Source: Aquabacterium fontiphilum (GTDB lineage: Bacteria > Pseudomonadota > Gammaproteobacteria > Burkholderiales > Burkholderiaceae_C). Taken from it: DNA of 64,000 nt. Positions within the stretch are counted from its first letter, which is position 1, and each line of letters opens with the position of its first letter. The notes under the pieces are model-generated. The model made no database searches, was not told where the DNA came from, and saw only the letters and a program-made list of their open reading frames with translations. The translations under genes and the position numbers were made by a program. The stretch lies in NCBI RefSeq assembly GCF_009909205.1, contig NZ_JAAAPN010000003.1, positions 186,001 through 250,000 of the forward strand. The letters run 5' to 3'. Below, piece by piece: positions 1 through 13,297 of this stretch.

Positions 1-209
1 GGCGGTTTGGCAGATCGGTCACGTCAGGCATGCGTGCATGGGGGTGCACAGCGCGGCCCCCGTTGGATACAATGCGCGATTCTCGCTCTTTGTTCACTGC
101 TGCGCCCGTTTGTCCGCCGGTTTAGACGCCGGGTGGCCGTTCGTTTTTGTCCGTTGCGCCCGCATCGCGTCGGGGGCTGCGGCGTTTTGTTCTGGTTCGA
201 AGGTTTCTC
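1..209. other. left-edge intergenic region upstream of suhB
   Basis: This stretch holds the suhB leader and promoter. On the minus strand an ATG at 31-29 opens a frame of ten codons (M-P-D-V-T-D-L-P-N-R) that reaches the window edge with no stop, so a divergent gene may begin here. In Burkholderiales a tRNA/rRNA methyltransferase gene (trmJ) often lies divergent to suhB, but ten codons cannot show that. The longer ORFs across this region are out-of-frame shadows of suhB. Confidence 0.3.
45..73 (+). promoter_or_regulatory. putative sigma-70 promoter of suhB
   Basis: A -10-like TACAAT (68-73) lies 17 bases after a weak -35-like TGCACA (45-50). Transcription would begin near 80 and give a leader of about 130 bases before the suhB ATG. 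The -10 box is good and the -35 is only fair. Confidence 0.4.
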
Positions 210-1196
210 ATGTCTCAAACCCTGCACCCCATGCTCAACATCGCCATCAAGGCGGCTCGTGCCGCGGGGGCGATCATCAACCGGGCGTCGCTGGACATCG
301 AGCGTCTCACGGTCACCGCCAAGTCGCACAACGACTTCGTCACCGAGGTGGACCGTGCAGCTGAAGAAGCCATCATCGCCACCATTCTTGAGGCCTATCC
401 TGGCCACGGCATCCTGGCCGAAGAGTCTGGGCGCGCCCAAGGCGCCAAGCACAGCGATTACGTCTGGATCATCGATCCGCTGGACGGCACCACCAACTTC
501 ATCCACGGCTTCCCGGTCTACGCGGTGTCGATCGCGCTGACCTTCCGTGGTCAGGTGCAGCAGGCGGTGGTCTATGACCCCACCCGCAACGATCTGTTCT
601 ATGCCTCGAAGGGCAAGGGCGCTTTCCTCAATGACCGCCGCATCCGTGTCTCCAAGCGCACGCGCATGCTGGAAGCGCTGATCGGCACGGGGTTCCCCTT
701 CCGCAAGGGCGACAACTTCCAGCGCTACATGCGCATGTTTGAAGACGTGATGGTGCAGTGCGCCGGCCTGCGCCGCCCGGGCGCGGCCTCGCTCGACCTG
801 TGTTACGTGGCGGCCGGCTACTACGACGGTTTCTTCGAAACCGGCTTGAGCCCCTGGGATGTGGCCGCGGGCGCGCTAATCATCACCGAGGCTGGTGGCC
901 TGGTCGGCAACTTCACCGGCGAGCCGGACTACCTTTACCAGCGCGAGATCGTGGCCGGTACGCCGCGCATCTATGGCCAGCTGGTCAAGACGCTGGCGCC
1001 CTACACCCGGGTGATCAAGGAAGATGACGCGCCCGCAGCCGAGGACGAGGCCGTGACGCCCGAGGCGGCCCTGCAGCAGGCGGCCGAAGCAGCTGAGTCA
1101 GTCGAACCGGCCGCAGCGCCCGCCCGCCGTGTGCTCAAGGCCAAGGCTGCACCGGCTGCAGACGCCGACACCCGCGGCGACGACGCCCCGTTCTGA
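210..1196 (+). CDS. suhB: inositol-1-monophosphatase family protein SuhB
   Basis: This is a Mg2+-dependent, Li+-sensitive phosphatase-fold protein of 328 residues. In E. coli SuhB dephosphorylates inositol monophosphate and also acts in rRNA transcription antitermination. The metal-binding signatures are visible: an EES-type motif (LAEESG) near residue 70, then [10 protein letters not shown] near residue 90, and a C-terminal [11 protein letters not shown] segment near residue 213. The ATG at 210 was chosen over the upstream in-frame ATG at 147 because it gives the usual N-terminus ([20 protein letters not shown]) and has a purine-rich GAAGG about 6 bases upstream. The last 55 or so residues are an Ala/Glu/Pro-rich extension beyond the usual length (E. 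coli 267 residues). mutS follows after 50 bases. Confidence 0.93.
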   Translation: MSQTLHPMLNIAIKAARAAGAIINRASLDIERLTVTAKSHNDFVTEVDRAAEEAIIATILEAYPGHGILAEESGRAQGAKHSDYVWIIDPLDGTTNFIHGFPVYAVSIALTFRGQVQQAVVYDPTRNDLFYASKGKGAFLNDRRIRVSKRTRMLEALIGTGFPFRKGDNFQRYMRMFEDVMVQCAGLRRPGAASLDLCYVAAGYYDGFFETGLSPWDVAAGALIITEAGGLVGNFTGEPDYLYQREIVAGTPRIYGQLVKTLAPYTRVIKEDDAPAAEDEAVTPEAALQQAAEAAESVEPAAAPARRVLKAKAAPAADADTRGDDAPF

Positions 1197-1202
1197 CCGA
1201 CG

Positions 1203-1219
1203 CGGGCCGTCCAGGCCCG
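1203..1219 (+). other. GC-rich hairpin between suhB and mutS
   Basis: CGGGCC (1203-1208) and GGCCCG (1214-1219) form a perfect 6-bp stem with a 5-base loop, just after the suhB stop. No T-run follows, so it is more likely an mRNA processing or pausing element than an intrinsic terminator. Confidence 0.3.
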
Positions 1220-1246
1220 TGCCCCACGTTCTCCTGACCGTCGCAG

Positions 1247-3925
1247 ATGGACTTCAGCGCGCACACGCCGATGATGCAGCAGTACCTGCGCATCAAGGCC
1301 GAGTACCCGGATACCCTCGTGTTCTACCGCATGGGGGATTTCTATGAGCTGTTCTTCGACGATGCCCGCAAGGCCAATCGGCTGATCGACATCACCTTGA
1401 CGGTGCGCGGCCAGTCGGCTGGAGAGCCGGTCGTGATGGCCGGCGTGCCGGTGCATGCGGTCGAGACCTATCTGGGCAAGCTGATCCGGCTGGGCGAGTC
1501 GGTCGCCATCTGCGAACAGGTGGGTGAGGTCGGGGCCAGCAAGGGCCCGGTCGAGCGCAAAGTGGTGCGGGTGGTCACGCCTGGCACCTTGACCGACAGC
1601 GAGCTGCTGTCCGAGCGCGCTGACGCGCTGCTGCTGGCCGTGGTGCTGGGCAAGCGCGGTCGCGCGGCCGATGCGGTCGCGCCCTGCGGCCTGGCCTGGC
1701 TGGGCCTGTCCAGCGGTCGGCTGGGTGTGACCGAATGCAGTGAGCGCGAGCTGGGCGGCTGGCTGGCCCGCTTGCAGCCGGCCGAGGTGCTGTTCGACCG
1801 TGAGCGCACGCCTCAGGCCCTGCAAGGCCTGCTGTCGGCATCGCGGCAGGGAGTGGCCCTGACGCCTCGGCCCGGCTGGCAGTTCGATGCCGGCCTGGGT
1901 CTGCGCAAACTATGCGAGCAACTGGGCGTGGCCTCGCTGCAGGGCTATGGCGCGCAAGAGTTGGCGCTGGCCCACGCGGCCGGCGCAGCGCTGCTGAGCT
2001 ACGCCGAGCACACGCAAGGGCGGGCGCTGGCTCACGTGAGCAGCCTGGAGGTGCCCCGGGCGAGCGAATTGCTGGAGCTGCCGCCCGCCACGCTGCGCAA
2101 CCTGGAGCTGACCCAGACCCTGCGCGGCGAAGACGCGCCCACGCTGCTGTCGCTGCTCGACACCTGCCGCACCGGCATGGGCAGCCGCACCTTGCGGCAG
2201 TGGCTGACCCAGCCGCCGCGCGACCGTGCGCTGGCTACTGCCCGCCACGATGCTCTGGCGGCTTTGCTGGCGCCCGCGTCGCTGGATGAAGGGGCTGATG
2301 CACTGCGCGAGGCCCTGCGCGAAGTCAGCGATGTGGAGCGCATCACCGCCCGCATCGCATTGCGCCAGGTGCGCCCGCGCGAGCTGGCAGGCCTGCGCGA
2401 CACGCTGACCAAACTGCCCGATCTGGCCCGGCGCGTGCCGCAAGGTGCCGAGCTGCTGGCCCAACTGCACACTGCACTTCATCCCGACGCCGCCATCGGC
2501 GAGCGCCTGGCCGCTACGCTGCTGGAGACACCGGCGGTGCTGCTGCGCGACGGTGGCGTGATCGCCACCGGCTTCGACCCCGATCTGGACGAGTTGCGCG
2601 CCATTTCGCAGAACTGCGACGCCTTTTTGCTGGATCTTGAGGCCCGCGAGCGCGCGCGCACCGGCATCGGCAACCTGCGTGTGCAGTTCAACAAGGTGCA
2701 TGGCTTCTACATCGAGGTCACGCAGGGGCAGGTCGACAAGGTGCCGCTGGACTACCAGCGCCGTCAGACACTCAAGAACGCCGAGCGCTTCATCACGCCC
2801 GAGCTGAAGGCGTTCGAAGACAAGGCCCTGTCGGCACAAGAGCGCGCGCTGGCGCGCGAGAAGCTGCTGTACGAACAGCTGATCGACTTTCTGCAAGCGC
2901 ATCTGGCTGTGTTGGGGCGACTGGCCCGCGCATTGGCCAGCCTGGACGCGCTGGCCGCGCTGGCCGAACGTGCAGCGACGCTGGGCTGGAGCCGCCCGGT
3001 GTTCTGCAGCCACCCGTGCATCGAGATCGATCGCGGCCGCCACCCCGTGGTCGAGGCGCGCCTGCAGGAAACCGGCGCAGGCAGCTTCATTCCGAACGAT
3101 TGCCGCCTGGACGCCAATCGCCGCATGCTCATCGTCACCGGCCCCAACATGGGCGGTAAATCGACCTTCATGCGTCAGGTGGCGCTGATCGCGCTGCTGG
3201 CGGCCATGGGCTCGTACGTGCCGGCAGCGGCGTGCCGCCTCGGCCCTATCGACGCCATCCACACCCGCATCGGCGCGGCCGACGACCTGGCCAATGCCCA
3301 GTCCACCTTCATGATGGAGATGACCGAGGCGGCCGCCATCGTCCACACCGCCACCGAGCATTCGCTGGTGTTGATGGACGAGATCGGCCGGGGTACCTCG
3401 ACCTTTGATGGCCTGGCCCTGGCTGGCGCCATCGCCAGCCATCTGCACGACCGCAACCGCTCCTTCACGCTGTTCGCGACCCATTACTTCGAGCTGACGC
3501 GCCTGCCCGAAAAGCACCCTCGCGCGCTCAACATGCACGTCGGCGTGGCCGAGTCGGGCGACGACATCGTCTTCCTGCACGAGTTGCAGCACGGCCCCGC
3601 CAGCCGCAGCTATGGCGTGCAGGTGGCGCGGCTTGCAGGCATGCCGCATGCCCTGATCCGTCAGGCCCGCATGACGCTGGAGTCGCTCGAAGCGCAGCAG
3701 CGCCAGTCGGACCAGCAGATCGACCTGTTTGCCCAGATCGATGCGCCCGTGGTGGCGCCGCTGGATGATGGCCTGCCCGCCGCGCCATCTGGCGGCTTGG
3801 GAGACGGCATGACGCCGGCCGAGGCCCGCACCCTGTCGTTGCTCGACAGCATCGATCCGGATACCCTGACCCCACGCGAAGCGCTGGACGCGCTGTACAA
3901 ACTCAAATCGGTGATCTCATCATGA
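1247..3925 (+). CDS. mutS: DNA mismatch repair protein MutS
   Basis: MutS binds base mismatches and small loops and, as an ATP-driven clamp, recruits MutL. The 892-residue protein has the mismatch-recognition motif GDFYELF near residue 30 (the Phe-X-Glu wedge), then connector, lever and clamp regions. The ATPase has a Walker A motif (GPNMGGKST, about residue 634) and a Walker B/signature region ([12 protein letters not shown], about residue 708), followed by THYFELT. The C-terminus has the short helix (ALDALYKLK) typical of the dimer/tetramer region. The start [17 protein letters not shown] fits the family. Its stop codon overlaps the next ATG as ATGA, which implies translational coupling to the Anbu-like protease gene. 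Confidence 0.97.
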   Translation: MDFSAHTPMMQQYLRIKAEYPDTLVFYRMGDFYELFFDDARKANRLIDITLTVRGQSAGEPVVMAGVPVHAVETYLGKLIRLGESVAICEQVGEVGASKGPVERKVVRVVTPGTLTDSELLSERADALLLAVVLGKRGRAADAVAPCGLAWLGLSSGRLGVTECSERELGGWLARLQPAEVLFDRERTPQALQGLLSASRQGVALTPRPGWQFDAGLGLRKLCEQLGVASLQGYGAQELALAHAAGAALLSYAEHTQGRALAHVSSLEVPRASELLELPPATLRNLELTQTLRGEDAPTLLSLLDTCRTGMGSRTLRQWLTQPPRDRALATARHDALAALLAPASLDEGADALREALREVSDVERITARIALRQVRPRELAGLRDTLTKLPDLARRVPQGAELLAQLHTALHPDAAIGERLAATLLETPAVLLRDGGVIATGFDPDLDELRAISQNCDAFLLDLEARERARTGIGNLRVQFNKVHGFYIEVTQGQVDKVPLDYQRRQTLKNAERFITPELKAFEDKALSAQERALAREKLLYEQLIDFLQAHLAVLGRLARALASLDALAALAERAATLGWSRPVFCSHPCIEIDRGRHPVVEARLQETGAGSFIPNDCRLDANRRMLIVTGPNMGGKSTFMRQVALIALLAAMGSYVPAAACRLGPIDAIHTRIGAADDLANAQSTFMMEMTEAAAIVHTATEHSLVLMDEIGRGTSTFDGLALAGAIASHLHDRNRSFTLFATHYFELTRLPEKHPRALNMHVGVAESGDDIVFLHELQHGPASRSYGVQVARLAGMPHALIRQARMTLESLEAQQRQSDQQIDLFAQIDAPVVAPLDDGLPAAPSGGLGDGMTPAEARTLSLLDSIDPDTLTPREALDALYKLKSVISS

Positions 3926-4746
3926 CCTACTGCGTCGCCATGCGGCTCAATGCCGGGCTCGTGTTCCTGTCCGACTCCCGCACCAATGCGGGCATGGACC
4001 AGATCAGCACCTTCCGCAAGATGACGGTCTACGAGAAGGAAGGCGACCGGGTCCTGGTGCTGCTGTCAGCCGGCAACCTGGCCATCACCCAGGCGGTCAA
4101 GCAGCTGCTGAGCAGTGAAACCATCGAGGGCTCGGACGGCGAACCGTGCACGATCTGGACGGCCAACAGCATGTTCGATGTGGCGCGCATCGTGGGCAGT
4201 TGCGTGCGCAAGGTGCACGCGCGCGACGCCGATGCACTCAAGCGCCACGGCATCGATTTCAACTGCAGCCTCATCATCGGCGGTCAAATTGATGGCGAGA
4301 CCATGCGCCTTTTCAACGTCTACGCCGCAGGCAACTTCGTCGAGGCCGGTATCGACGGGGTGTGCTACTTCCAGATCGGCGAGTCGAAGTACGGCAAGCC
4401 GGTGATCGACCGCGTCGTGACGCCTCAGACGCCGCTGCAGGAAGCGGCCAAGTGCGCATTGATCTCCATGGATTCGACGCTCAAGTCCAACCTGTCGGTA
4501 GGGTTGCCGCTGGACTTGATGGTCTACGAGGCCGGCTCGCTGAAGGTGGACAAGCTCATCCACATCGACGAATCGAACGCGTATTTCCGCATGATTCGCA
4601 CGACGTGGGGGCAGCGCCTGCGCCAGGTGTTTGATTCGATTCCAGAGCCGACCTGGTCGGGCGAGCAGCCCGATCTTGCTGCCGGGGCGCCCGCCCAGCC
4701 GCAGGCCATGAACCCGCTGAGCAAGATCAGTGCGCCAAACGCCTGA
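3922..4746 (+). CDS. proteasome-type protease, Anbu (ancestral beta subunit) family
   Basis: This is a 274-residue Ntn-hydrolase of the bacterial proteasome-like Anbu/COG3484 family, which is related to HslV and 20S beta subunits. The start is MTYCVAMRL, so removal of Met exposes a nucleophilic Thr1. The expected partners are present: Asp in LSDSRTNAG (D17 counted from Thr1) and Lys in STFRKM (K32/33). In many bacteria anbu sits with an ATP-grasp protein, an alpha-E protein and a transglutaminase-like gene. None of these is nearby here. Instead the gene overlaps the mutS stop by 4 bases and ends immediately before the convergent transporter gene. The substrate and any partner are unknown. Confidence 0.88.
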   Translation: MTYCVAMRLNAGLVFLSDSRTNAGMDQISTFRKMTVYEKEGDRVLVLLSAGNLAITQAVKQLLSSETIEGSDGEPCTIWTANSMFDVARIVGSCVRKVHARDADALKRHGIDFNCSLIIGGQIDGETMRLFNVYAAGNFVEAGIDGVCYFQIGESKYGKPVIDRVVTPQTPLQEAAKCALISMDSTLKSNLSVGLPLDLMVYEAGSLKVDKLIHIDESNAYFRMIRTTWGQRLRQVFDSIPEPTWSGEQPDLAAGAPAQPQAMNPLSKISAPNA

Positions 4747-5997
4747 TCAGCCGCGCCAGGCCTGCGCAATGCGTGGGTGAATGGGATGGCGGTCCAGCCA
4801 TCCCACCAGCACCAGGCAACCCAGGGCGGACGACACCGCCGCCAGCGTGAAGGTGGGCAGGTAGCCGAAGGCATCGGCCACCACGCCGCCCACCAGATTG
4901 GCCAGCCCGCTGACCAGCGAGGTCATGCAGGCCAGCAGGGTGAAATCAGTGCCGGCGTGGGCAGGGTCGGCTGCGTCCATCATCAAGGTGAACAGCGCCA
5001 CGGTGGCCATGGTGCCAAAGATGCCTTCGAGCACCGTCGCGGCCCACAGGGCGTTCATCCCACCCCAGCCCGCTGCCGCGGCCACATAGCAGGTGAAGGC
5101 CAGCGCCTGTGTGAGCCCGCTGAATAGCAGGGCTGTCCGGCGCCCCAGGCGAAAGGCCAGCCAGCCGCCTGCGAAGGCCCCGACCAAGCTGGCGCCCGAG
5201 CCGACCACGCCCTTCATCATCGCGATTGTTTCCTTGCTGATGTCCTGGTCACGCATGAAGGGCCCGGTCAGCGAGCCGAGCAACTGGTCGCCGAAGCGAT
5301 AGGCCAGGATCAGCACGGCGAAGGTGAGCATGCCGGGGGTCAGCGCGCGTTCCAGCCAGGCCCAACTCAGCGCCATCCCGCGCGGGCGCGCCTGAGGGGC
5401 GAGGGCGCGCACGGGCTCTGGCGGATACCATGCCGGCACGGCCAGCAGCGCCAGCAGGCCTGCCATGCACAGAAACATGGTTTCCCAGTTGGTGCGCGCG
5501 AACACCCACAGCAGCACGCCGCCGCCCAGGATCATGCCCAGACGGAACCCCCCTACCTGCAGCCCGTTGGCCAGCCCCCGTTCGCGCACATCGAGCAGAC
5601 GCACGGCCAGCCCGTCGGTGATCACGTCCTGAGAGGCGGCCAGCAGGTTGAACAGCAGCACGGCCGCAAACAGCATGTTTGTCTGAGACGACAGAGACAG
5701 CTGCGACAGCACCAGCGCCATCACGCACGACGAGCCGAGGAACAGGCGGAGCCACATGCGCCGGCTGCCGTGATGGTCGAGCACCGGCGCCCACATGAAC
5801 TTGAGCGCCCAGGGCAGGGCCAGAAACTGCAAGAGGCTGATGGCGGTGAGTGACCAACCGGCATCGCGCATCAGCACGGGCAGCGCCAGCGTGAAAAAAC
5901 CGAACGGCAGCCCTTGGGCCATGTAGAGCGCGCCCAGCAGGCTGACCTGTCTCGCGCGGGGCAGGGGCGTGTGAGGCGACGGCATGCCGGGCATCAT
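4747..5997 (-). CDS. MFS transporter, PAT/AmpG-like family
   Basis: This is an integral inner-membrane protein of 416 residues with about 12 hydrophobic segments. The N-terminal segment ALYMAQGLPFGFF and the following LQFLALPWALKFMWAPVLD resemble the AmpG/acetyl-CoA-transporter (PAT) branch of the major facilitator superfamily. AmpG imports GlcNAc-anhydromuropeptides for cell-wall recycling. The substrate of this homolog cannot be fixed from sequence, and no ampD or ampR gene is nearby. The ATG at 5997 is used, with in-frame ATGs at 5994 and 5985 as alternatives. It lies 28 bases downstream of the plsC stop on the same strand, so the two may be cotranscribed. Its stop abuts the convergent Anbu gene. 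Confidence 0.82.
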   Translation of the reverse strand: MMPGMPSPHTPLPRARQVSLLGALYMAQGLPFGFFTLALPVLMRDAGWSLTAISLLQFLALPWALKFMWAPVLDHHGSRRMWLRLFLGSSCVMALVLSQLSLSSQTNMLFAAVLLFNLLAASQDVITDGLAVRLLDVRERGLANGLQVGGFRLGMILGGGVLLWVFARTNWETMFLCMAGLLALLAVPAWYPPEPVRALAPQARPRGMALSWAWLERALTPGMLTFAVLILAYRFGDQLLGSLTGPFMRDQDISKETIAMMKGVVGSGASLVGAFAGGWLAFRLGRRTALLFSGLTQALAFTCYVAAAAGWGGMNALWAATVLEGIFGTMATVALFTLMMDAADPAHAGTDFTLLACMTSLVSGLANLVGGVVADAFGYLPTFTLAAVSSALGCLVLVGWLDRHPIHPRIAQAWRG

Positions 5998-6025
5998 GTC
6001 ATGCGTCGGTCGCGCCCGTGGTGCC

Positions 6026-8615
<2,590 letters not shown>

Positions 8616-8658
8616 AGCGGCCTGGGCAGCGAACGAAACGGCCCCGAAAGGAAACGCC

Positions 8659-10830
<2,172 letters not shown>

Positions 10831-10877
10831 TGCCACTCGGTCGGGCCGGCTGCTTGCTTGCCTGACAGACACACTTG

Positions 10878-10905
10878 AACGGAGCCCGCGAGGGCTCCGT
10901 TTTTG
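10878..10905 (+). terminator. intrinsic terminator after eno
   Basis: AACGGAGCCC (10878-10887) and GGGCTCCGTT (10892-10901) form a perfect 10-bp stem with a GCGA tetraloop, followed by a T-run. It closes the pyrG-kdsA-eno unit before ftsB. Confidence 0.9.
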
Positions 10906-10906
10906 C

Positions 10907-10934
10907 TTGGGCGACTCGGCAGCTGAGTGATAAT
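10907..10934 (+). promoter_or_regulatory. putative promoter of ftsB
   Basis: A -10-like GATAAT (10929-10934) lies 16 bases after TTGGGC (10907-10912). The predicted start point falls at or within a base or two of the ftsB ATG (10941), and no Shine-Dalgarno sequence is present, so the transcript could be leaderless. Confidence 0.35.
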
Positions 10935-10940
10935 CCCGCC

Positions 10941-11270
10941 ATGCGTGTTGCCACCCTGATCCTCCTGGCCTTGCTGGCCGTGGTGCATGCCGAGCTGTGG
11001 TTCGGCAAGGGTGGCCTGCCGCGTGTGTGGTCGCTGGGTGAGCAGGTCACGGCCCTCCAGCAGGCCAACGAAGCGGCCAGCCTGCGCAACGACCAATTGG
11101 CCGCCGAGGTGCGCGACCTCAAAGAGGGCCTGGAGATGGTGGAAGAGCGCGCGCGGCTCGAGCTGGGCATGCTCAAGCCCGATGAGCTGTATGTGCACCT
11201 CAGCCGCGAAGCGGCCCAGGCTGCATCGGTGTCGCAGCCCGCTGCAACAGGGCAGGTCACGACGCCTTGA
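10941..11270 (+). CDS. ftsB: cell division protein FtsB
   Basis: FtsB is a small bitopic inner-membrane protein that joins FtsL and FtsQ in the divisome core. The 109-residue product has a short cytoplasmic N-terminus, one transmembrane helix (LILLALLAVVHAELWF), the family Gly-rich turn FGKGGLPRVW, and a periplasmic coiled coil (about residues 30-75). ARLELGMLKPDELYVHL follows, the typical FtsB/DivIC end. An in-frame extension to 10875 would run through the eno terminator and is rejected. The gene after the eno terminator is commonly ftsB in proteobacteria. Confidence 0.92.
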   Translation: MRVATLILLALLAVVHAELWFGKGGLPRVWSLGEQVTALQQANEAASLRNDQLAAEVRDLKEGLEMVEERARLELGMLKPDELYVHLSREAAQAASVSQPAATGQVTTP

Positions 11271-11284
11271 GCTGGGCCGAGATC

Positions 11285-11914
11285 ATGAGCCTGGCGGCAC
11301 CTGCCTTGCAGCCCGCCATGAGCCTGTGGGGCGCCGATCTCACGTGGCTCGAATTGGTGGCGGTTGTGCTGTCGCTGGTCATGGTGGCGCTCAACCTGCG
11401 TGTGAATCCCTGGGCGTGGCCATTCGCGATCGCCGCGTCGATGCTCTATGCCATCCTGTTTGCCCATTACCGGTTGTATGGCGAATCGGCGCTACAGGGG
11501 CTGTTCATCATGGTCTCGCTGTGGGGCTGGTGGCAGTGGCTGCGTGGCACCGATGCCCATCACAGGCCCTTGGTGGTGCGCGTGCTGTCCCGGCAGGGGG
11601 TGGCGGGCATCTTGTTGGCCTGGGCTGTCTTGTGGGTGGCTATCGGCCTGCTACTGGACCACATCACCGATTCCGACGTGCCGTACTGGGATGCCTGGCC
11701 GACAGCCGGCAGCGTGGTGGGGCAGTACCTTCTGGCCCGCAAATGGGTCGAGAACTGGCCGGTGTGGCTGGCCGTCAACCTGATCAGCGTGGGCCTGTTT
11801 GCCTACAAGGGCATGTGGCTGACGGTGGTGCTCTACGGCATGTTTGCCGTGTTGTCGGTCTGGGGCTGGCGTGCCTGGTGGCAACTGGCCGCGGATGCGG
11901 CCGGGAGGCGCTGA
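11285..11914 (+). CDS. pnuC: nicotinamide riboside transporter PnuC
   Basis: PnuC is a facilitator that takes up nicotinamide riboside for NAD salvage. It is 209 residues with about seven hydrophobic segments. Family motifs are seen: NLRVNPWAWPFAI, FAHYRLYGESALQ with SLWGWWQW, PYWDAWPTAGSVVGQYLLARKWVENW, and the C-terminal AYKGMWLTVVLYG. A TTG at 11267, overlapping the ftsB stop, could extend it by six residues. The ATG at 11285 is preferred but has only a weak ribosome site. It is followed after one base by an NR-kinase-like gene, so uptake and phosphorylation of nicotinamide riboside are probably cotranslated. Confidence 0.9.
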   Translation: MSLAAPALQPAMSLWGADLTWLELVAVVLSLVMVALNLRVNPWAWPFAIAASMLYAILFAHYRLYGESALQGLFIMVSLWGWWQWLRGTDAHHRPLVVRVLSRQGVAGILLAWAVLWVAIGLLLDHITDSDVPYWDAWPTAGSVVGQYLLARKWVENWPVWLAVNLISVGLFAYKGMWLTVVLYGMFAVLSVWGWRAWWQLAADAAGRR

Positions 11915-11915
11915 G

Positions 11916-12560
11916 ATGTCCGGCCTGGTCATTGCCCTGCTGGGCGCTGAAAGCACAGGCAAGACCACGCTGGCTGGTGAGCTGGTGGCGGCGCTGAGCG
12001 CCAGGGGGCACGACGCTGTCATGGTGCCCGAGGTGCTGCGCCAGTTCTGTGATGAGCAGGGGCGCACCCCATTTGCGCACGAGCAGGCGGCGATCGCGGC
12101 GCAGCAGGCGCATCACATGGCCGAGGCTGCTGCTCGCCACGCGCTGGTGGTTGCCGATACCAGTCCGGTGATGACGGCGGTGTATTCCGACTTGCTGTTT
12201 GCCGATGACGGCCTGTACGCCTCTGCTGTTGCGCAACATGCCCGCGAAGTGGCGTTTACCTTGCTAACGGGGCTGGATCTGCCCTGGGTGGCCGATGGGC
12301 TGCAACGCGATGGGCCGCATGTGCGCGAGCCGGTGGACACGCGCCTGCGCGCGGTGCTGGCCGACGCGGGTGTGCCGCATGCGGTGGTCTATGGTCAAGG
12401 GCCTGCACGGCTGGCGCATGCGCTGCAGTGCATCGAGCACCTGCTGGATGCCCCGGCGCGCGCCGCCCGCCAAAGCGGGGCGACCCGATGGCGCTGGTTC
12501 TGCGAGAACTGCGATGACGGCGAGTGCGAGCAGCACTGGCTGGGCGGTGGGCGGCGATGA
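11916..12560 (+). CDS. NadR-like ribosylnicotinamide kinase (AAA-type ATPase)
   Basis: This 214-residue P-loop protein resembles the kinase domain of NadR, which phosphorylates nicotinamide riboside to NMN. It has Walker A GAESTGKTT at residue 10, a DTSPVMTAVYSDLLF segment, and DLPWVADGLQRDGP, all typical of the NadR kinase family. It lacks the NadR nucleotidyltransferase and helix-turn-helix domains. The C-terminus has an unusual Cys cluster (FCENCDDGECEQHW), a possible small metal site. GGGAGG 8 bases upstream supports the ATG at 11916. It sits directly after pnuC and overlaps truC by ATGA. Enzyme activity is inferred from family and context. Confidence 0.85.
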   Translation: MSGLVIALLGAESTGKTTLAGELVAALSARGHDAVMVPEVLRQFCDEQGRTPFAHEQAAIAAQQAHHMAEAAARHALVVADTSPVMTAVYSDLLFADDGLYASAVAQHAREVAFTLLTGLDLPWVADGLQRDGPHVREPVDTRLRAVLADAGVPHAVVYGQGPARLAHALQCIEHLLDAPARAARQSGATRWRWFCENCDDGECEQHWLGGGRR

Positions 12561-13297
12561 CGCTGCCTGTGTTGTGGCGCGACGAGCACCTGGTCGTCAT
12601 CCACAAACCGCCAGGCTGGCTGGTGCACCGCACCGGGTTGGATGCCCATGAGCAGCGCATCGTGATGCCGGTCTTGCGAGACCAGTTGGTGCAGCATGTC
12701 TTCCCGGTGCATCGCCTGGACAAGGGCACGTCGGGCGTGTTGCTGCTGGCGTTGTCGCCTGCGGTGGCGGCCTCGCTGGTGCACGCCTTCACGCGGCGGC
12801 AGGTGGCCAAGCGCTACGTGGCCATGGTGCGTGGGTGGCCGTCGCCACAACTGGTGATCGACCACGCGCTGCGCCCGGACGATGCGCCGCCCGATGCCGT
12901 GGCACAGCCGGCACGCACGGTGTGCCATCGGCTCGCCACCTGGCAGCTGCCCGTGCCGGTCGATCGCTACCCGACCACGCGCGTGGCCCTGATGGAGGCG
13001 TGGCCTCAGACGGGGCGCCGTCACCAGATCCGGCGTCACCTCAAGCATCTGGCGCATCCCATCATCGGTGACGCCACGCATGGCAAGGGCGCACACAACC
13101 GCTGGTGGGCCGAGCGCCTGGGATGCAACCGCCTGTGGCTGCATGCGGCCACGCTGAGCCTGCCGCACCCCGTGACCGGCCAGCGTATGCACTGGGCCTC
13201 TCCGCCCTCCGATGCCGTGCTCAACCCGGACTGGGCTGCCTTGCTCGCGCAGGGCGACTGGCAGCGTCAGGCTGCCTCGCCCGGCGCCTCACTGTAG
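12557..13297 (+). CDS. truC: tRNA pseudouridine synthase, TruC-like (RluA family)
   Basis: This RluA-superfamily enzyme of 246 residues has the catalytic Asp in HRLDKGTSG (near residue 55) and the TruC-like block HQIRRHLKHLAHPIIGD followed by ATHGKGAHN. TruC makes pseudouridine at position 65 of tRNAs. The GKGxHN element is what points to TruC rather than RluA, RluC or RluD. Its ATG overlaps the stop of the NR-kinase gene (ATGA), so it is probably translationally coupled. Its 3' end overlaps the convergent hslO by 9 bases. Confidence 0.85.
   Translation: MTLPVLWRDEHLVVIHKPPGWLVHRTGLDAHEQRIVMPVLRDQLVQHVFPVHRLDKGTSGVLLLALSPAVAASLVHAFTRRQVAKRYVAMVRGWPSPQLVIDHALRPDDAPPDAVAQPARTVCHRLATWQLPVPVDRYPTTRVALMEAWPQTGRRHQIRRHLKHLAHPIIGDATHGKGAHNRWWAERLGCNRLWLHAATLSLPHPVTGQRMHWASPPSDAVLNPDWAALLAQGDWQRQAASPGASL

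Noticed and set aside
1910-3649. 579-residue antisense frame over mutS
   Set aside because: Composition shadow of the strongly biased mutS codons; no motif.
10875-10940. Upstream start for ftsB
   Set aside because: The extended frame begins inside the eno terminator and adds residues not found in FtsB.
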